Origin: Acidobacteria bacterium RIFCSPLOWO2_12_FULL_54_10
GTDB lineage: Bacteria > Acidobacteriota > Terriglobia > 2-12-FULL-54-10
Direction: 5' to 3'
NCBI GenBank assembly: GCA_001767075.1
Contig: MEKX01000019.1
Location: 2,091-57,942, forward strand
Length of the DNA stretch: 55,852 nucleotides
Position numbers and translations under genes: made by a program. The notes beneath the pieces are model-generated. The model had not been told where the DNA came from. It ran no database searches and saw nothing but the letters and a program-made list of their open reading frames with translations. Shown here one piece after another: positions 34,921 to 43,597 of the stretch (the stretch's first letter is position 1; each line of letters begins with the position of its first letter).

Positions 34921-35952
34921 TCATAGAGATGCAGTTGGGAGATGGGCAGAAGCTGGACGAGGTGATCGATTCGGCTCATCCAACAAGTGGCAGGAGACCC
35001 ATCTTTCTGAGCCATAAGCTTTCAAAGCAGGATGCTCAATTCTACATCGATCAAAAACATAGGGGCAGCGCGGGTGAAATGGACAACCTGGAGGCTTGCT
35101 CAAAGGGCTTGGCACATCGCCTCGGAGAACAATTCTAGTCTTCAAACGTTCTTTTTCCGGATCGGGAATGGGGATCGCGGAAATCAATGCTTCGGAATAA
35201 GGATGCCAAGGATTTGAAAATATTGCGGTCGCGGGACCCGTTTCGACGATTTCTCCAAGGTACATTACGGCAACACGGTGGCTGAGCAGAGAAACCAAAC
35301 TCAAGTCATGTGAGATAAACAAGAAACTCAACCGGAGCGTCGCTTGCAGTTCTTTCAACAAGGTGACGATTTGCGCCTGGACAGAAACATCCAATGCGGA
35401 AGCAGGCTCATCAGCGACGACCACAGCAGGGTTTAGCGCCAAAGCGCGGGCGATGCCAATACGCTGGCGCTGCCCGCCACTGAACTCGTGTGGATATCGG
35501 TTCATGGCGGAGGCATCCAGCCCAACCGTTCCCAGCAATTCCCTCACACGGACTACTAACCCCTCCGTGCGGCCGAAGTTGCGCAGCGGTTCGGCCACGA
35601 TGTCCCTGACCGTCATGCGAGGATTCAGCGAGGAATAAGGGTCTTGAAAGACCATCTGCAATTCGCTGCGAACTTGTCGCAAAGGTTCACCTTCCATAAC
35701 CGCCAAATCACGACCGCGAAAAAGAATTTCCCCTGAATGCGGGCGGAAGAGGCGGACGATAGCGCGAGCCAGCGTGGATTTGCCGCAGCCGCTTTCCCCC
35801 ACCAAACCTAAAGTTTCGCCTTGCTGTAGAGAGAAACTTAAGTTGTCGACAGCCCGGACCTCTCGCTGACTGCCAGCAGATTTTTTGCCATGGTAAGGGA
35901 AATAGACCCTTAGATTATTTACTTCAAGTAATGGAGAGGTTGAATGCATCAT
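34921..35952 (-). CDS. Peptide ABC transporter ATP-binding protein (OppF/DppF type)
   Basis: A 343-residue ATPase. Walker A GESGCGKST (about residues 53-61), the signature FSGGQRQRIGIARAL, Walker B VVADEPASALDVSVQAQ and the switch His (LFISHDLSLV) are intact. The C-terminal oligopeptide-transporter extension contains FHPRCPYVFDRCRIEHPAL, with the Cys residues that bind a 4Fe-4S cluster in some DppD/F proteins. It is the last gene of the five-gene transporter operon, 9 bp after the OppD-like gene. Confidence 0.95.
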   Translation of the reverse strand: MMHSTSPLLEVNNLRVYFPYHGKKSAGSQREVRAVDNLSFSLQQGETLGLVGESGCGKSTLARAIVRLFRPHSGEILFRGRDLAVMEGEPLRQVRSELQMVFQDPYSSLNPRMTVRDIVAEPLRNFGRTEGLVVRVRELLGTVGLDASAMNRYPHEFSGGQRQRIGIARALALNPAVVVADEPASALDVSVQAQIVTLLKELQATLRLSFLFISHDLSLVSLLSHRVAVMYLGEIVETGPATAIFSNPWHPYSEALISAIPIPDPEKERLKTRIVLRGDVPSPLSKPPGCPFHPRCPYVFDRCRIEHPALKAYGSERWVSCHLLDEPNRSPRPASAHLPTASL

Positions 35953-35961
35953 TGATCACAA

Positions 35962-36957
35962 TTACTCGGATACTGGATTCTGTCCCTTCTCTATATCGAC
36001 CCAGCAACTGGCCTGATGCCCTGGTCCGAAGGATATAAGAGGAGGAGATTCCTCAAGGCAACGATCCATGCGGAATGCACAACGATCAAAAAATGAGCAG
36101 CCACGGGGGAGACAAGTGAGATCAGGGGGCATTCCCGGAATAGGCTGAACCGATGGTTGCATATCGCCGGGCCTGGGGAGTGTTTTCAGCAACGCAAGCG
36201 TATAGGGATGACGCGGATGAGCGAACAAATCGGTTGTTTTTGCATACTCAACGACTCGACCGGAATACATGACTGCTGCGTGATCCGCCATGCCTGCGAC
36301 GATTCCCAGATTGTGTGTGATGAGCACAATCGCAGTGCTGAATTCACTTTTGATGTGCGTGAATAAATCGAGCACCTGCGCCTGGATGGTTACGTCCAGT
36401 GCGGTGGTTGGCTCGTCTGCAATCAGGAGACTAGGATTAGCGATTAACGCAGATGCGATCATAACGCGCTGCCTCATGCCTCCGCTGAAACGATGAGGAT
36501 AATCTTCCAACCGGCTGGCGGCGTCGGAAATTCCCACCTTTTCCAAAATACCGACGGCCCGATCCAAGGCTTTATTGCGGCTAATCTTTTCATGAACCAG
36601 CAACGTCTCGGCGACTTGATCGCCAATCCGCAAGAAAGGGTTTAAGGAAGTCATGGGGTCTTGAAAAACTATGCCAATGCGCTTGCCGCGGATATTGCGC
36701 AACTTTTGCAATGGCATCTGCAACAAATCCTGGCCTTCGAATATAATTTCGCCAGAAACGGTTTTGCCAGGAGGCGGAACCAAGCGCAGCACCGAGAGGA
36801 AAGTGACACTCTTGCCGCTGCCGCTTTCGCCGACGATGCCCAGGGTCTCTCCGGGGCGGACTTCCAGGCTAACATCGTCTACGGCGCGGGCAATTCCCGA
36901 ACGCGTAAAGAAATATGTTTTCAGACCCTGAATGGAGAGCACTGCATCGACTGACAA
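35962..36957 (-). CDS. Peptide ABC transporter ATP-binding protein (OppD/DppD type)
   Basis: A 331-residue ATPase starting at TTG 36957, supported by AAGGAG about five bases upstream. Walker [12 protein letters not shown]-loop [11 protein letters not shown], signature [15 protein letters not shown], Walker [19 protein letters not shown] and the C-terminal [23 protein letters not shown] (Cys-rich tail) are present. It pairs with the OppF-like ATPase 9 bp downstream to power peptide uptake. Confidence 0.95.
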   Translation of the reverse strand: MSVDAVLSIQGLKTYFFTRSGIARAVDDVSLEVRPGETLGIVGESGSGKSVTFLSVLRLVPPPGKTVSGEIIFEGQDLLQMPLQKLRNIRGKRIGIVFQDPMTSLNPFLRIGDQVAETLLVHEKISRNKALDRAVGILEKVGISDAASRLEDYPHRFSGGMRQRVMIASALIANPSLLIADEPTTALDVTIQAQVLDLFTHIKSEFSTAIVLITHNLGIVAGMADHAAVMYSGRVVEYAKTTDLFAHPRHPYTLALLKTLPRPGDMQPSVQPIPGMPPDLTCLPRGCSFFDRCAFRMDRCLEESPPLISFGPGHQASCWVDIEKGQNPVSE

Positions 36958-36966
36958 AACAACTCC

Positions 36967-37866
36967 TTAGTCATGGCGTTGGCGCGGGTCCAAGGCGTCA
37001 CGCAAACCATCGCCCAAAAAATTGAGCGCGAATAAAACAACTGCCAAAGCTATCGCAGGGAAGAACACCAGCCAGGGAAATAATCCCATCACGCCTGCGC
37101 CGTCGCTGATGAGCGTACCCCAGCTTGAGCGAGGCGGCTGCACACCCAATCCGAGGAAACTCAGGAATGCTTCTTGTAGAATCACCGACGGAACCGTCAA
37201 TGTGGCATAAACCACAATCGGACCCGCCATGTTGGGCAGCAAATGCCGGAAGAGAATGCCGATATCGTTTGTTCCAGAGACCCGCGCAGCTTGGATGAAT
37301 TCAGCGTTTTTGAGAGAAAGAACTTGTCCGCGCACGATGCGAGCCATGGTCAGCCATTGCACCAAACCCAGGGCGACAAATAGCATCAATATGCTGCTCG
37401 AGAAAAACACGAGCAAAATAATTACCAGGAACAGGTAAGGCAGCGAGTAAAGAAGGTCCACAAAGCGCATCATTAACTCGTCAGTCCGACCGCCACGGTA
37501 ACCTGAAATCGAGCCGTACAAAACACCGATTACAAGGCTGACCAATGTGCCGACCACACCAACGGCGATGGAAATTTGCCCGCCATAAAAACAACGGCTT
37601 AGCAAATCCCGGCCCAATGTATCGGTGCCCATCCAGTGATTCCAGCTTGGCGCGGAAGCGCCCAGGCGCAGTTCGATTTGATCGTATGGGTAAGGGGCAA
37701 TCCACGGCGCAAGAATCGTTGATAAAAGAACGGCTCCCAAAGCAATCGCGCATGTCATCATCCACGGATCGCGGCTCAGGCGTGACCAGACCACGGCGCG
37801 GGGGCTGAGGCTAGAGATGACAGGGTCCGGCGCTAGTTGTGGAATCGAGGCCACTCTGATTTTCAT
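36967..37866 (-). CDS. Peptide ABC transporter permease (OppC/DppC type)
   Basis: The track ORF extends 96 residues too far. The first plausible start is the ATG at 37866 (MKIRVASIPQ), giving 299 residues; a GGAGG directly abuts this ATG, an unusually short spacing, so a nearby alternative start is possible. The protein has the OppC N-terminal domain, APSWNHWMGTDTLGRDLLSRCFYGGQISIAVG, five to six helices, and the EAA loop (EFIQAARVSGTNDIGILFRHLLPN). It lies 23 bp after the OppB-like gene. Confidence 0.94.
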   Translation of the reverse strand: MKIRVASIPQLAPDPVISSLSPRAVVWSRLSRDPWMMTCAIALGAVLLSTILAPWIAPYPYDQIELRLGASAPSWNHWMGTDTLGRDLLSRCFYGGQISIAVGVVGTLVSLVIGVLYGSISGYRGGRTDELMMRFVDLLYSLPYLFLVIILLVFFSSSILMLFVALGLVQWLTMARIVRGQVLSLKNAEFIQAARVSGTNDIGILFRHLLPNMAGPIVVYATLTVPSVILQEAFLSFLGLGVQPPRSSWGTLISDGAGVMGLFPWLVFFPAIALAVVLFALNFLGDGLRDALDPRQRHD

Positions 37867-37889
37867 CCTCCGCAAGAAATCCGACTTGC

Positions 37890-38807
37890 TCAACGATATT
37901 CGATGCGCGGGTCCAACACGCGGTAAAGAATGTCCACGACCAAGTTCGCGCCGATCAGCAAAACGGAATAGAAGAGCACCGTGCCCATCACGGTTGTGTA
38001 ATCCCTGCTGAAAGCGCTCTCGACAAAAAACCGGCCAAGGCCGGGAATGGCGAATATCTTCTCGATGACAATCGAGCCAGTAGTCAGGTCGGCGACGGCA
38101 GGCCCTAAAAAAGAAACAACCGGCAGCAGACCGCCATTCAAGGCGTGCCTCCACAAAACGCGGAACTCTCCCGCGCCTTTTGCTCGCGCCGTGCGAATGT
38201 AATCCTGATCAAGAATCTCCAGCATTTCCGTTCGGGTCAGGCGCGCGATGTATACGGAATATGGCAATGCCAAAGTGATCGCCGGCAGCACAAGCTGAGA
38301 AGGCTCCCCCCACAGGGCAGGCGGGAACCAATAAAGCGTCAGCGAAAAAACGAAGATGAGCATAGGTCCGACGACGAAAGTTGGCAGAGAAATGCCTAAC
38401 ATAACGACAGACATCGTCAAGCGGTCAAGAACTGCCCTGTGCTTAACGGCTGCGAAGACCCCGGCCGGAATGCCCAGCAGCAAAGCAATGACCAGTGCTG
38501 CCAGACCTAACTGGAGACTCACCGGGAAGCCCTCGCGGATGATGTCATTTACGGTTCGTTCGGGATACTTGTAGGAAGGCCCTAAATCCAGTCGAAGCAG
38601 GCTACTCAGGTATCGGCCATATTGAACCAATAGTGGCTGGTCGAGGCCATATTTGGCTTGAAGGTTTGCTTGAATCTCCGGAGGTATAGCTCGTTCTGAA
38701 AGGAACGGGCCTCCAGGGGCGAGGCGGAGAATGAAAAAAGTGGTGGTGGCAACAAGAAAAATCACCGGAATAGAGATAACGATTCGCCGCAAAATAAACT
38801 TCGTCAA
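37890..38807 (-). CDS. Peptide ABC transporter permease (OppB/DppB type)
   Basis: The start is set to TTG 38807: GGAGGAG lies seven bases upstream, the first residues become MTKFILRRIVISIPVIFLVATTTFFILR as in the family, and the codon overlaps the stop of the binding-protein gene (TTGA). This gives 305 residues. Features include LAPGGPF, the multi-helix core and the EAA loop DYIRTARAKGAGEFRVLWRHALNGGLLPVV. The track start at 38858 would add 17 unrelated residues. Confidence 0.95.
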   Translation of the reverse strand: MTKFILRRIVISIPVIFLVATTTFFILRLAPGGPFLSERAIPPEIQANLQAKYGLDQPLLVQYGRYLSSLLRLDLGPSYKYPERTVNDIIREGFPVSLQLGLAALVIALLLGIPAGVFAAVKHRAVLDRLTMSVVMLGISLPTFVVGPMLIFVFSLTLYWFPPALWGEPSQLVLPAITLALPYSVYIARLTRTEMLEILDQDYIRTARAKGAGEFRVLWRHALNGGLLPVVSFLGPAVADLTTGSIVIEKIFAIPGLGRFFVESAFSRDYTTVMGTVLFYSVLLIGANLVVDILYRVLDPRIEYR

Positions 38808-40495
38808 CGAACTTCTCCTCCGGACGGCTGATCCCTGGACCATTGCTGGTCGATCCAAACTTCATTGAGAGGATAGTGATCCAAGGAGTTCGGGAAAAAG
38901 CCCCGGATGTAGGGTTTAAGCAGCGAGTTGCTGGCGGATGTATAGATCGGCATTACAGGAGCTTGATACATCAGGATCGCCTCGCTGCGTTGCAGAATTT
39001 CCATGCGCTTGCCCGCGTCTGTCTCCTGGCGGGCCAACATAGTCAACCGATCGTATTCGGAGTTTTTCCAACCAGTGTGGTTATTGCCGTTGGTGCTCTC
39101 CATCAAATCCAAAAATGTTGTGGGATCAGGGTAATCCCCGATCCATCCCGAGCGCGCTATTTGGTACTCCAAATTGGTGAGTGATTTGAGATAGGAAGCC
39201 CACTCTTCATTGCGCAACGTGACATGAATATTGAGATTTTCTATCCACATTTGCTGGATAGATTCCGCAATTTTTTTATGGCTTTCCAGCGTATTGAATA
39301 GAATTTCGATTTCTGGAAATCCCTGCCCGCCGGGATATCCCGCTTCGGCAAGCAACCGCACAGCCTCTTGTGGGTTGTACTCTTCGGCAGGCGGGGATTG
39401 ATAATTTGGAAAGCCGAGTGGAACGAAGTGCGCTCCTGGTATTTGCCCTCCACGCAGCAGGTCATCGGTAATTGCCCGGCGGTTTACCGCCAGCGACAAA
39501 GCCCGTCGCACCAGAGGGTTGTCGAGCGGCGGCTTGTTGACGTTAAAAGAATAATAGTAATTAGCCAGGTATGGGGTGGATGCGAAATCACGGAATGATT
39601 TGAGATGAGGAACATACTCGGCGGGGAAATAGCTTGGGAGCCAGTCGACCATGCCCGATTCATACATATTCGCGGAAGTGTAATTGTCATCCACTGAGTA
39701 AGCAATGATTCTATCCAGCCGGACTTTATCGCGGTTCCAGTAGCGTGGATTCGGAACAAATTCAAAGCGCGCATGACTTTGATGCTCCGACAATAAAAAA
39801 GGGCCGTTGCCGACGATATTTTCCGGCGCAGTCCAGCGCACGCCATGTTTTTCAACGATGTGCGACGGAACAGGAAATAATGTAACGAAAGAGGTCAGGA
39901 AAAGAAAATAGGGCGTGGGCTGACGCAGGCGAACTTCCAGGGTGTAATCGTCCAGCGCGCGAATGCCAAGCAATGACGGGTCTGAGATGCGGCCTTGATT
40001 GAATTCCTCACCGTTCACCAGGTGATAGAGATGACTTGCGTAACGGGAAACAGTAAGTGGAGCCAGAACACGCGTCCAGGAATACACAAAATCCTTTGCC
40101 GTCAGCGGGCGGCCGTCGGACCATTTTGCGTTCGTGCGAAGGTAAAACTTATAATTCAGGCCATCGGGAGAAATATCCCACCGTTCAGCAACGCCAGGGA
40201 TCTGCGCGAGTGTTTTAGGGTCGGTATTCGTCAACCCCTCAAATAGCAAACTAGCAATGCGACCGTCGAGTTGCCCGACAATCAACGCAGGGTCCACATA
40301 CTCCGGCTCCGCGCCATTATTGAACCGAAAAACATTTCCTGAAGACGGTTCCGTCTTGCCATAATATTCGCCCTGCTGACGGCAACCGCTGCTGGCTGCA
40401 AGAGATGCCGCCAGCAACAGCACTAGGAAAGAATCCACGTTGGGTGATAGTCGGCTCAATTTTCCTCTGAGAAATGAAATCCGCCTACTGCGCAT
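38804..40495 (-). CDS. Peptide-binding lipoprotein (SBP_bac_5, OppA/DppA type)
   Basis: The ATG at 40495 (MRSRRISFLRG) places a lipoprotein signal correctly: a basic N-region, a hydrophobic LVLLLAASLAAS, then the lipobox ASSGC; 563 residues. The mature part starts NVFRFNNGAEPEYVDPALIVGQLDGRIASLLFEGLTN and continues with WSDGRPLTAKDFVYSWTRVLAP and ALSLAVNRRAITDDLL, standard for family 5 extracellular binding proteins. It feeds the OppB/C/D/F-like genes just downstream, forming a complete uptake system. smpB is transcribed divergently about 190 bp away. Confidence 0.93.
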   Translation of the reverse strand: MRSRRISFLRGKLSRLSPNVDSFLVLLLAASLAASSGCRQQGEYYGKTEPSSGNVFRFNNGAEPEYVDPALIVGQLDGRIASLLFEGLTNTDPKTLAQIPGVAERWDISPDGLNYKFYLRTNAKWSDGRPLTAKDFVYSWTRVLAPLTVSRYASHLYHLVNGEEFNQGRISDPSLLGIRALDDYTLEVRLRQPTPYFLFLTSFVTLFPVPSHIVEKHGVRWTAPENIVGNGPFLLSEHQSHARFEFVPNPRYWNRDKVRLDRIIAYSVDDNYTSANMYESGMVDWLPSYFPAEYVPHLKSFRDFASTPYLANYYYSFNVNKPPLDNPLVRRALSLAVNRRAITDDLLRGGQIPGAHFVPLGFPNYQSPPAEEYNPQEAVRLLAEAGYPGGQGFPEIEILFNTLESHKKIAESIQQMWIENLNIHVTLRNEEWASYLKSLTNLEYQIARSGWIGDYPDPTTFLDLMESTNGNNHTGWKNSEYDRLTMLARQETDAGKRMEILQRSEAILMYQAPVMPIYTSASNSLLKPYIRGFFPNSLDHYPLNEVWIDQQWSRDQPSGGEVR

Positions 40496-40688
40496 TAGAA
40501 ATAAACTTGCATAGTTTAGAATGTTTGCCAAGCTGGTTCCAATGTACCTCGCCATGCTCCGATTGCCAAGCAGAATACTTCTGCCACAAGGCCTGATATT
40601 GGCTGCATATGCTATGATCGCAATGAGTATCGATAATGAGATATTGTTCTGCACAGCAGTAAATCAGCAGACTCGCCGGGCCAATTCA

Positions 40689-41147
40689 ATGGAAGAAAAA
40701 GACCTATCAGTCAATCGACCAGCGGGGCATCTATATCACCTGCTGGAGCGGTTCGAGGCTGGATTGGAACTCGCCGGAACCGAAGTGAAGTCTATCCGTA
40801 AAGGCGGAGCGAACTTAAAAGATAGTTACGCAACAATCCGTGAAGGAGAGGCCTGGCTGATGAATTGCCACATCAGCCCTTATGCATATGGCAATCGGGA
40901 AAACTCCGACCCGTTGCGCAAACGCAAGCTGCTGTTGCACCGCGAAGAAATCCGGCGATTAACCGGTAAAGTTGAACAGCGCGGTCTGACGCTAATACCG
41001 ACTCGGCTGTACTTGAAAAACGGACGGGTTAAATGTGAATTTGCGTTGGCCAAAGGCAAAAAACTCCACGATAAACGAGAGACGGAACGCCGCAAAACCG
41101 CTGACCGCGAGGCTCGCCAAGCGATCAAGTACCGCAATCGTGGATGA
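40689..41147 (+). CDS. smpB: SsrA-binding protein SmpB
   Basis: The track ORF starts 56 codons too early; the family N-terminus begins at MEEKDLSVNRPAGHLYHLLERFEAG, so the ATG at 40689 gives 152 residues. GLELAGTEVKSIRKGGANLKDSYATIREGEAWLMNCHISPY, RKRKLLLHREEIRRL and the basic tail GKKLHDKRETERRKTADREARQAIK are diagnostic. SmpB delivers tmRNA to stalled ribosomes; no ssrA gene was seen in this window. It lies 42 bp upstream of the trkA-like gene, perhaps co-transcribed. Confidence 0.97.
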   Translation: MEEKDLSVNRPAGHLYHLLERFEAGLELAGTEVKSIRKGGANLKDSYATIREGEAWLMNCHISPYAYGNRENSDPLRKRKLLLHREEIRRLTGKVEQRGLTLIPTRLYLKNGRVKCEFALAKGKKLHDKRETERRKTADREARQAIKYRNRG

Positions 41148-41189
41148 GTTGTGACCGCAATAGAATTGCGAAAGGAATAAATACATAAC

Positions 41190-42353
41190 ATGAAGATCAT
41201 TATCGTCGGCTATGGACGTGTTGGGAAACAGATTGTGCGCCTGTTGGCTGGGAAAAATCACTCCATCGTGGTCATTGATAAAGACCGGCGGTCGATGGAG
41301 AAGGAACCACTGCAGCCTGGTCTGCGCATGATGGCAGGCGACGCCGTGGATCCAGACTTGCTCCGCCAAGCGGAAGCAGAAAACGCAGACGTTCTGCTGG
41401 CGCTGACCCGTGAGGAGAACACGAATCTGATGGTGGCTCAAACAGCACGACTTGCCTTTAAGATACCTAAAGTAATTGCCATGGTTTATGATCCGCAGCG
41501 GGAAAGCAGCTTTCACACAGCAGGGATTGACACGTTGCAAATTACCGTATCAGGCGCGGAGCTGCTTAGAGCACAAATTGAAGGAAACGGACCGTTGACT
41601 GCCCAAGACCTCTTAAGCGCAATGGCCAAGGATTCGGCCGCAGTGGACAATACGGTCTATCCCGTGCCACCGAGGAAGTTTTCAAGCTCTGGTCCCTACT
41701 ACGTCATCATCATGGGTGGCGGAAAAGTTGGGTATTTTCTCGGGCGGACGCTGTTGGAAGAAGGCCACGAAATATCCATCATCGAAGCCAATCAGGAAAT
41801 CTACGGACTTGTTTCGCATCAATTGGATTGTCCGGTAATTCTAGGAGATGGCACATCGCATAAAACATTGGAAAAGGCCGGAGCCAGCCGTTGCGATCTG
41901 TTCGTGGGCGTCACGAATCATGACCAGGATAATTTAATAGGATGCCAGGTCGCCCGAAGGGAATTTGGCGTTCCAAAAACGATAGCGCGGGTAAAGAATC
42001 CGAAGAACGAAAGGATCATGCGCGAACTGGGCGTAGACGTAACGGTTAGCTCCACAGCAATCATTAGCTCTCTGATAGAAAGCGAGCTGCCGCTGCATAA
42101 GATTCGGACTCTGCTAGACCTGAGAATTGGCAATTTGGAAATCATGGAATATGCGCTGGATGGAACATCCCCGGTTGTTGGGCAGCAAATCCGCAATCTG
42201 ACCATGCCCCCACATTGCAACCTCGTGACGATCCTCCGAGGGGGGGATGCGATCGTTCCTCGCGGTGACACTTTGTTTCAGGCAAGTGATGTGATACTTG
42301 CTTTAGCTGACCGCGCGGACGAAGGCGCATTAAGGAAATTACTGCTCGGTTGA
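41190..42353 (+). CDS. trkA: TrkA-type K+ uptake regulatory protein with two RCK domains
   Basis: A 387-residue cytoplasmic protein with two nucleotide-binding RCK N-domains: MKIIIVGYGRVGKQIVRLL at residue 1 and YYVIIMGGGKVGYFLGRTLLEEGHEISIIEAN at about residue 171, each with a Gly-rich dinucleotide motif. The first C-terminal subdomain appears reduced (LLRAQIEGNGPLTAQDLL), while the end (GTSPVVGQQIRNLTMPPHCNLVTILRGGDAIVPRGDTLFQASDVILALAD) is a complete TrkA-C domain. TrkA gates TrkH/TrkG channels; no channel gene is adjacent. The AGGAATAAATACATAAC leader gives a weak Shine-Dalgarno site. Confidence 0.93.
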   Translation: MKIIIVGYGRVGKQIVRLLAGKNHSIVVIDKDRRSMEKEPLQPGLRMMAGDAVDPDLLRQAEAENADVLLALTREENTNLMVAQTARLAFKIPKVIAMVYDPQRESSFHTAGIDTLQITVSGAELLRAQIEGNGPLTAQDLLSAMAKDSAAVDNTVYPVPPRKFSSSGPYYVIIMGGGKVGYFLGRTLLEEGHEISIIEANQEIYGLVSHQLDCPVILGDGTSHKTLEKAGASRCDLFVGVTNHDQDNLIGCQVARREFGVPKTIARVKNPKNERIMRELGVDVTVSSTAIISSLIESELPLHKIRTLLDLRIGNLEIMEYALDGTSPVVGQQIRNLTMPPHCNLVTILRGGDAIVPRGDTLFQASDVILALADRADEGALRKLLLG

Positions 42354-42391
42354 TGTGGAGAATAAAATACTTTCAAATTTCCAGGAATTCT

Positions 42392-43396
42392 TTAGAGGGG
42401 AACTTCGATAGTTTCCAGTATATTTTTAAGGATCGATTCGGCTTGCTCAGACTTTTTGAGTGTGGAAGAATAACGCGAATTGACTACCATGCGATGCGCG
42501 AAAACGGGCAGCACCAGACGCTTAAAATCGTCCACGATACAATAGTTTCTGCTTTCAAGAAAAGCCAATGCCTGCGCAGCGCGGTGGAGAGATTGAGAAC
42601 CTCGCGGGCTGACACCGAGAGAAAGATTTTCGTGCGAGCGAGTTTTGGCAACGATGGTTAGCATGTAATCCACGAGCGAAGACTCCACGCTAACGGTCGA
42701 AACGGCTTTTTGCCATTGGTGGATTTGCTGGCTTGTGGCTGCCGGTTCCAACGATTCAAGACCATTCCAGTGGAGATCCGATTTTAGGATTTCTCTTTCG
42801 GCTTCCTTGTCCGGATAACCCATCCGGATGCGCATTAAGAAGCGGTCCAACTGCGACTCAGGCAATGGATAAGTGCCGTGATGCTCAATTGGGTTCTGCG
42901 TAGCAACCACCATGAATGGCTCCGGCAACTTGTGAGTCGTGTTATCCACGGTGACTTGCCGCTCATTCATCGCTTCGAGCAGAGCACTCTGCGTTTTCGG
43001 AGTGGTGCGATTGATTTCGTCCGCTAGCAGTATGTTCGTAAAAATAGGGCCTGGTTTGAATTCAAAAGCTTCCGTGTGCTGGTTATAGACGGAAACGCCG
43101 ACAACATCGCTAGGAAGCAGATCGCTGGTAAATTGAACTCGCTGAAACTGACAATTCACCGAACGAGCCAGCGTATGGGCGAGCGTGGTTTTTCCAACCC
43201 CTGGGACGTCCTCGATCAGCAGATGCCCACGAGCCAGAAGAGCCACCAATGTAAGCTGAACGGCTTCGCCATTGCCGCGTATAACACCGCGCAGAGCCAG
43301 TTCCAGATTTTTCAACGGACCGGTAAACTCCGTTACCGAAGTTGATGTTTGGCGGATTGAATGATCAATCAAAGAAACTTTCTCCATGCCAGCCAT
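42392..43396 (-). CDS. MoxR-family AAA+ ATPase
   Basis: A 334-residue AAA+ protein. Walker A GVGKTT is at residues 66-71 (LLIEDVPGVGKTTLAHTLARSV) and Walker B is in FTNILLADEINRTTPKTQSALLEAMNERQVTVD. VVATQNPIEHHGTYPLPESQLDRFLMRIRMGYP is the sensor-1 region of the family, and GVSPRGSQSLHRAAQALAF contains the sensor-2 Arg. MoxR ATPases act as chaperones with VWA/DUF58 proteins; none is adjacent, so this copy is an orphan. It is convergent with trkA. Either M1 or M4 could be the start. Confidence 0.95.
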   Translation of the reverse strand: MAGMEKVSLIDHSIRQTSTSVTEFTGPLKNLELALRGVIRGNGEAVQLTLVALLARGHLLIEDVPGVGKTTLAHTLARSVNCQFQRVQFTSDLLPSDVVGVSVYNQHTEAFEFKPGPIFTNILLADEINRTTPKTQSALLEAMNERQVTVDNTTHKLPEPFMVVATQNPIEHHGTYPLPESQLDRFLMRIRMGYPDKEAEREILKSDLHWNGLESLEPAATSQQIHQWQKAVSTVSVESSLVDYMLTIVAKTRSHENLSLGVSPRGSQSLHRAAQALAFLESRNYCIVDDFKRLVLPVFAHRMVVNSRYSSTLKKSEQAESILKNILETIEVPL

Positions 43397-43426
43397 AGTG
43401 GAATCCGCCCCTGGTGCAGAAAATCA

Positions 43427-43502
43427 TGGTGGGCGATACAGGACTCGAACCTGTGACTTCCACCGTGTGAGGATGGCACTCTACCGACTGAGTTAATCGC
43501 CC
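43427..43502 (-). tRNA. tRNA-Val (anticodon CAC)
   Basis: The minus strand reads GGGCGAT-TA-ACTCAGTCGGTAGAGT-G-CCATC-CTCACAC-GGTGG-AAGTC-ACAGG-TTCGAGT-CCTGT-ATCGCCC-ACCA. All four stems pair (the anticodon stem has one T-G wobble), the T loop is TTCGAGT, and the anticodon CAC reads GTG codons. The CCA end is encoded in the DNA. It lies between the class A PBP gene and moxR on the same strand. Confidence 0.96.
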
Positions 43503-43597
43503 GTCTAATGCAACCATTTCATTCTATCCAATGGAAGAGCTTCAGCAAAGAGGTTCCAGAGCAATTCATGGAATTTGAAGCCTAATATTTTATTTTT

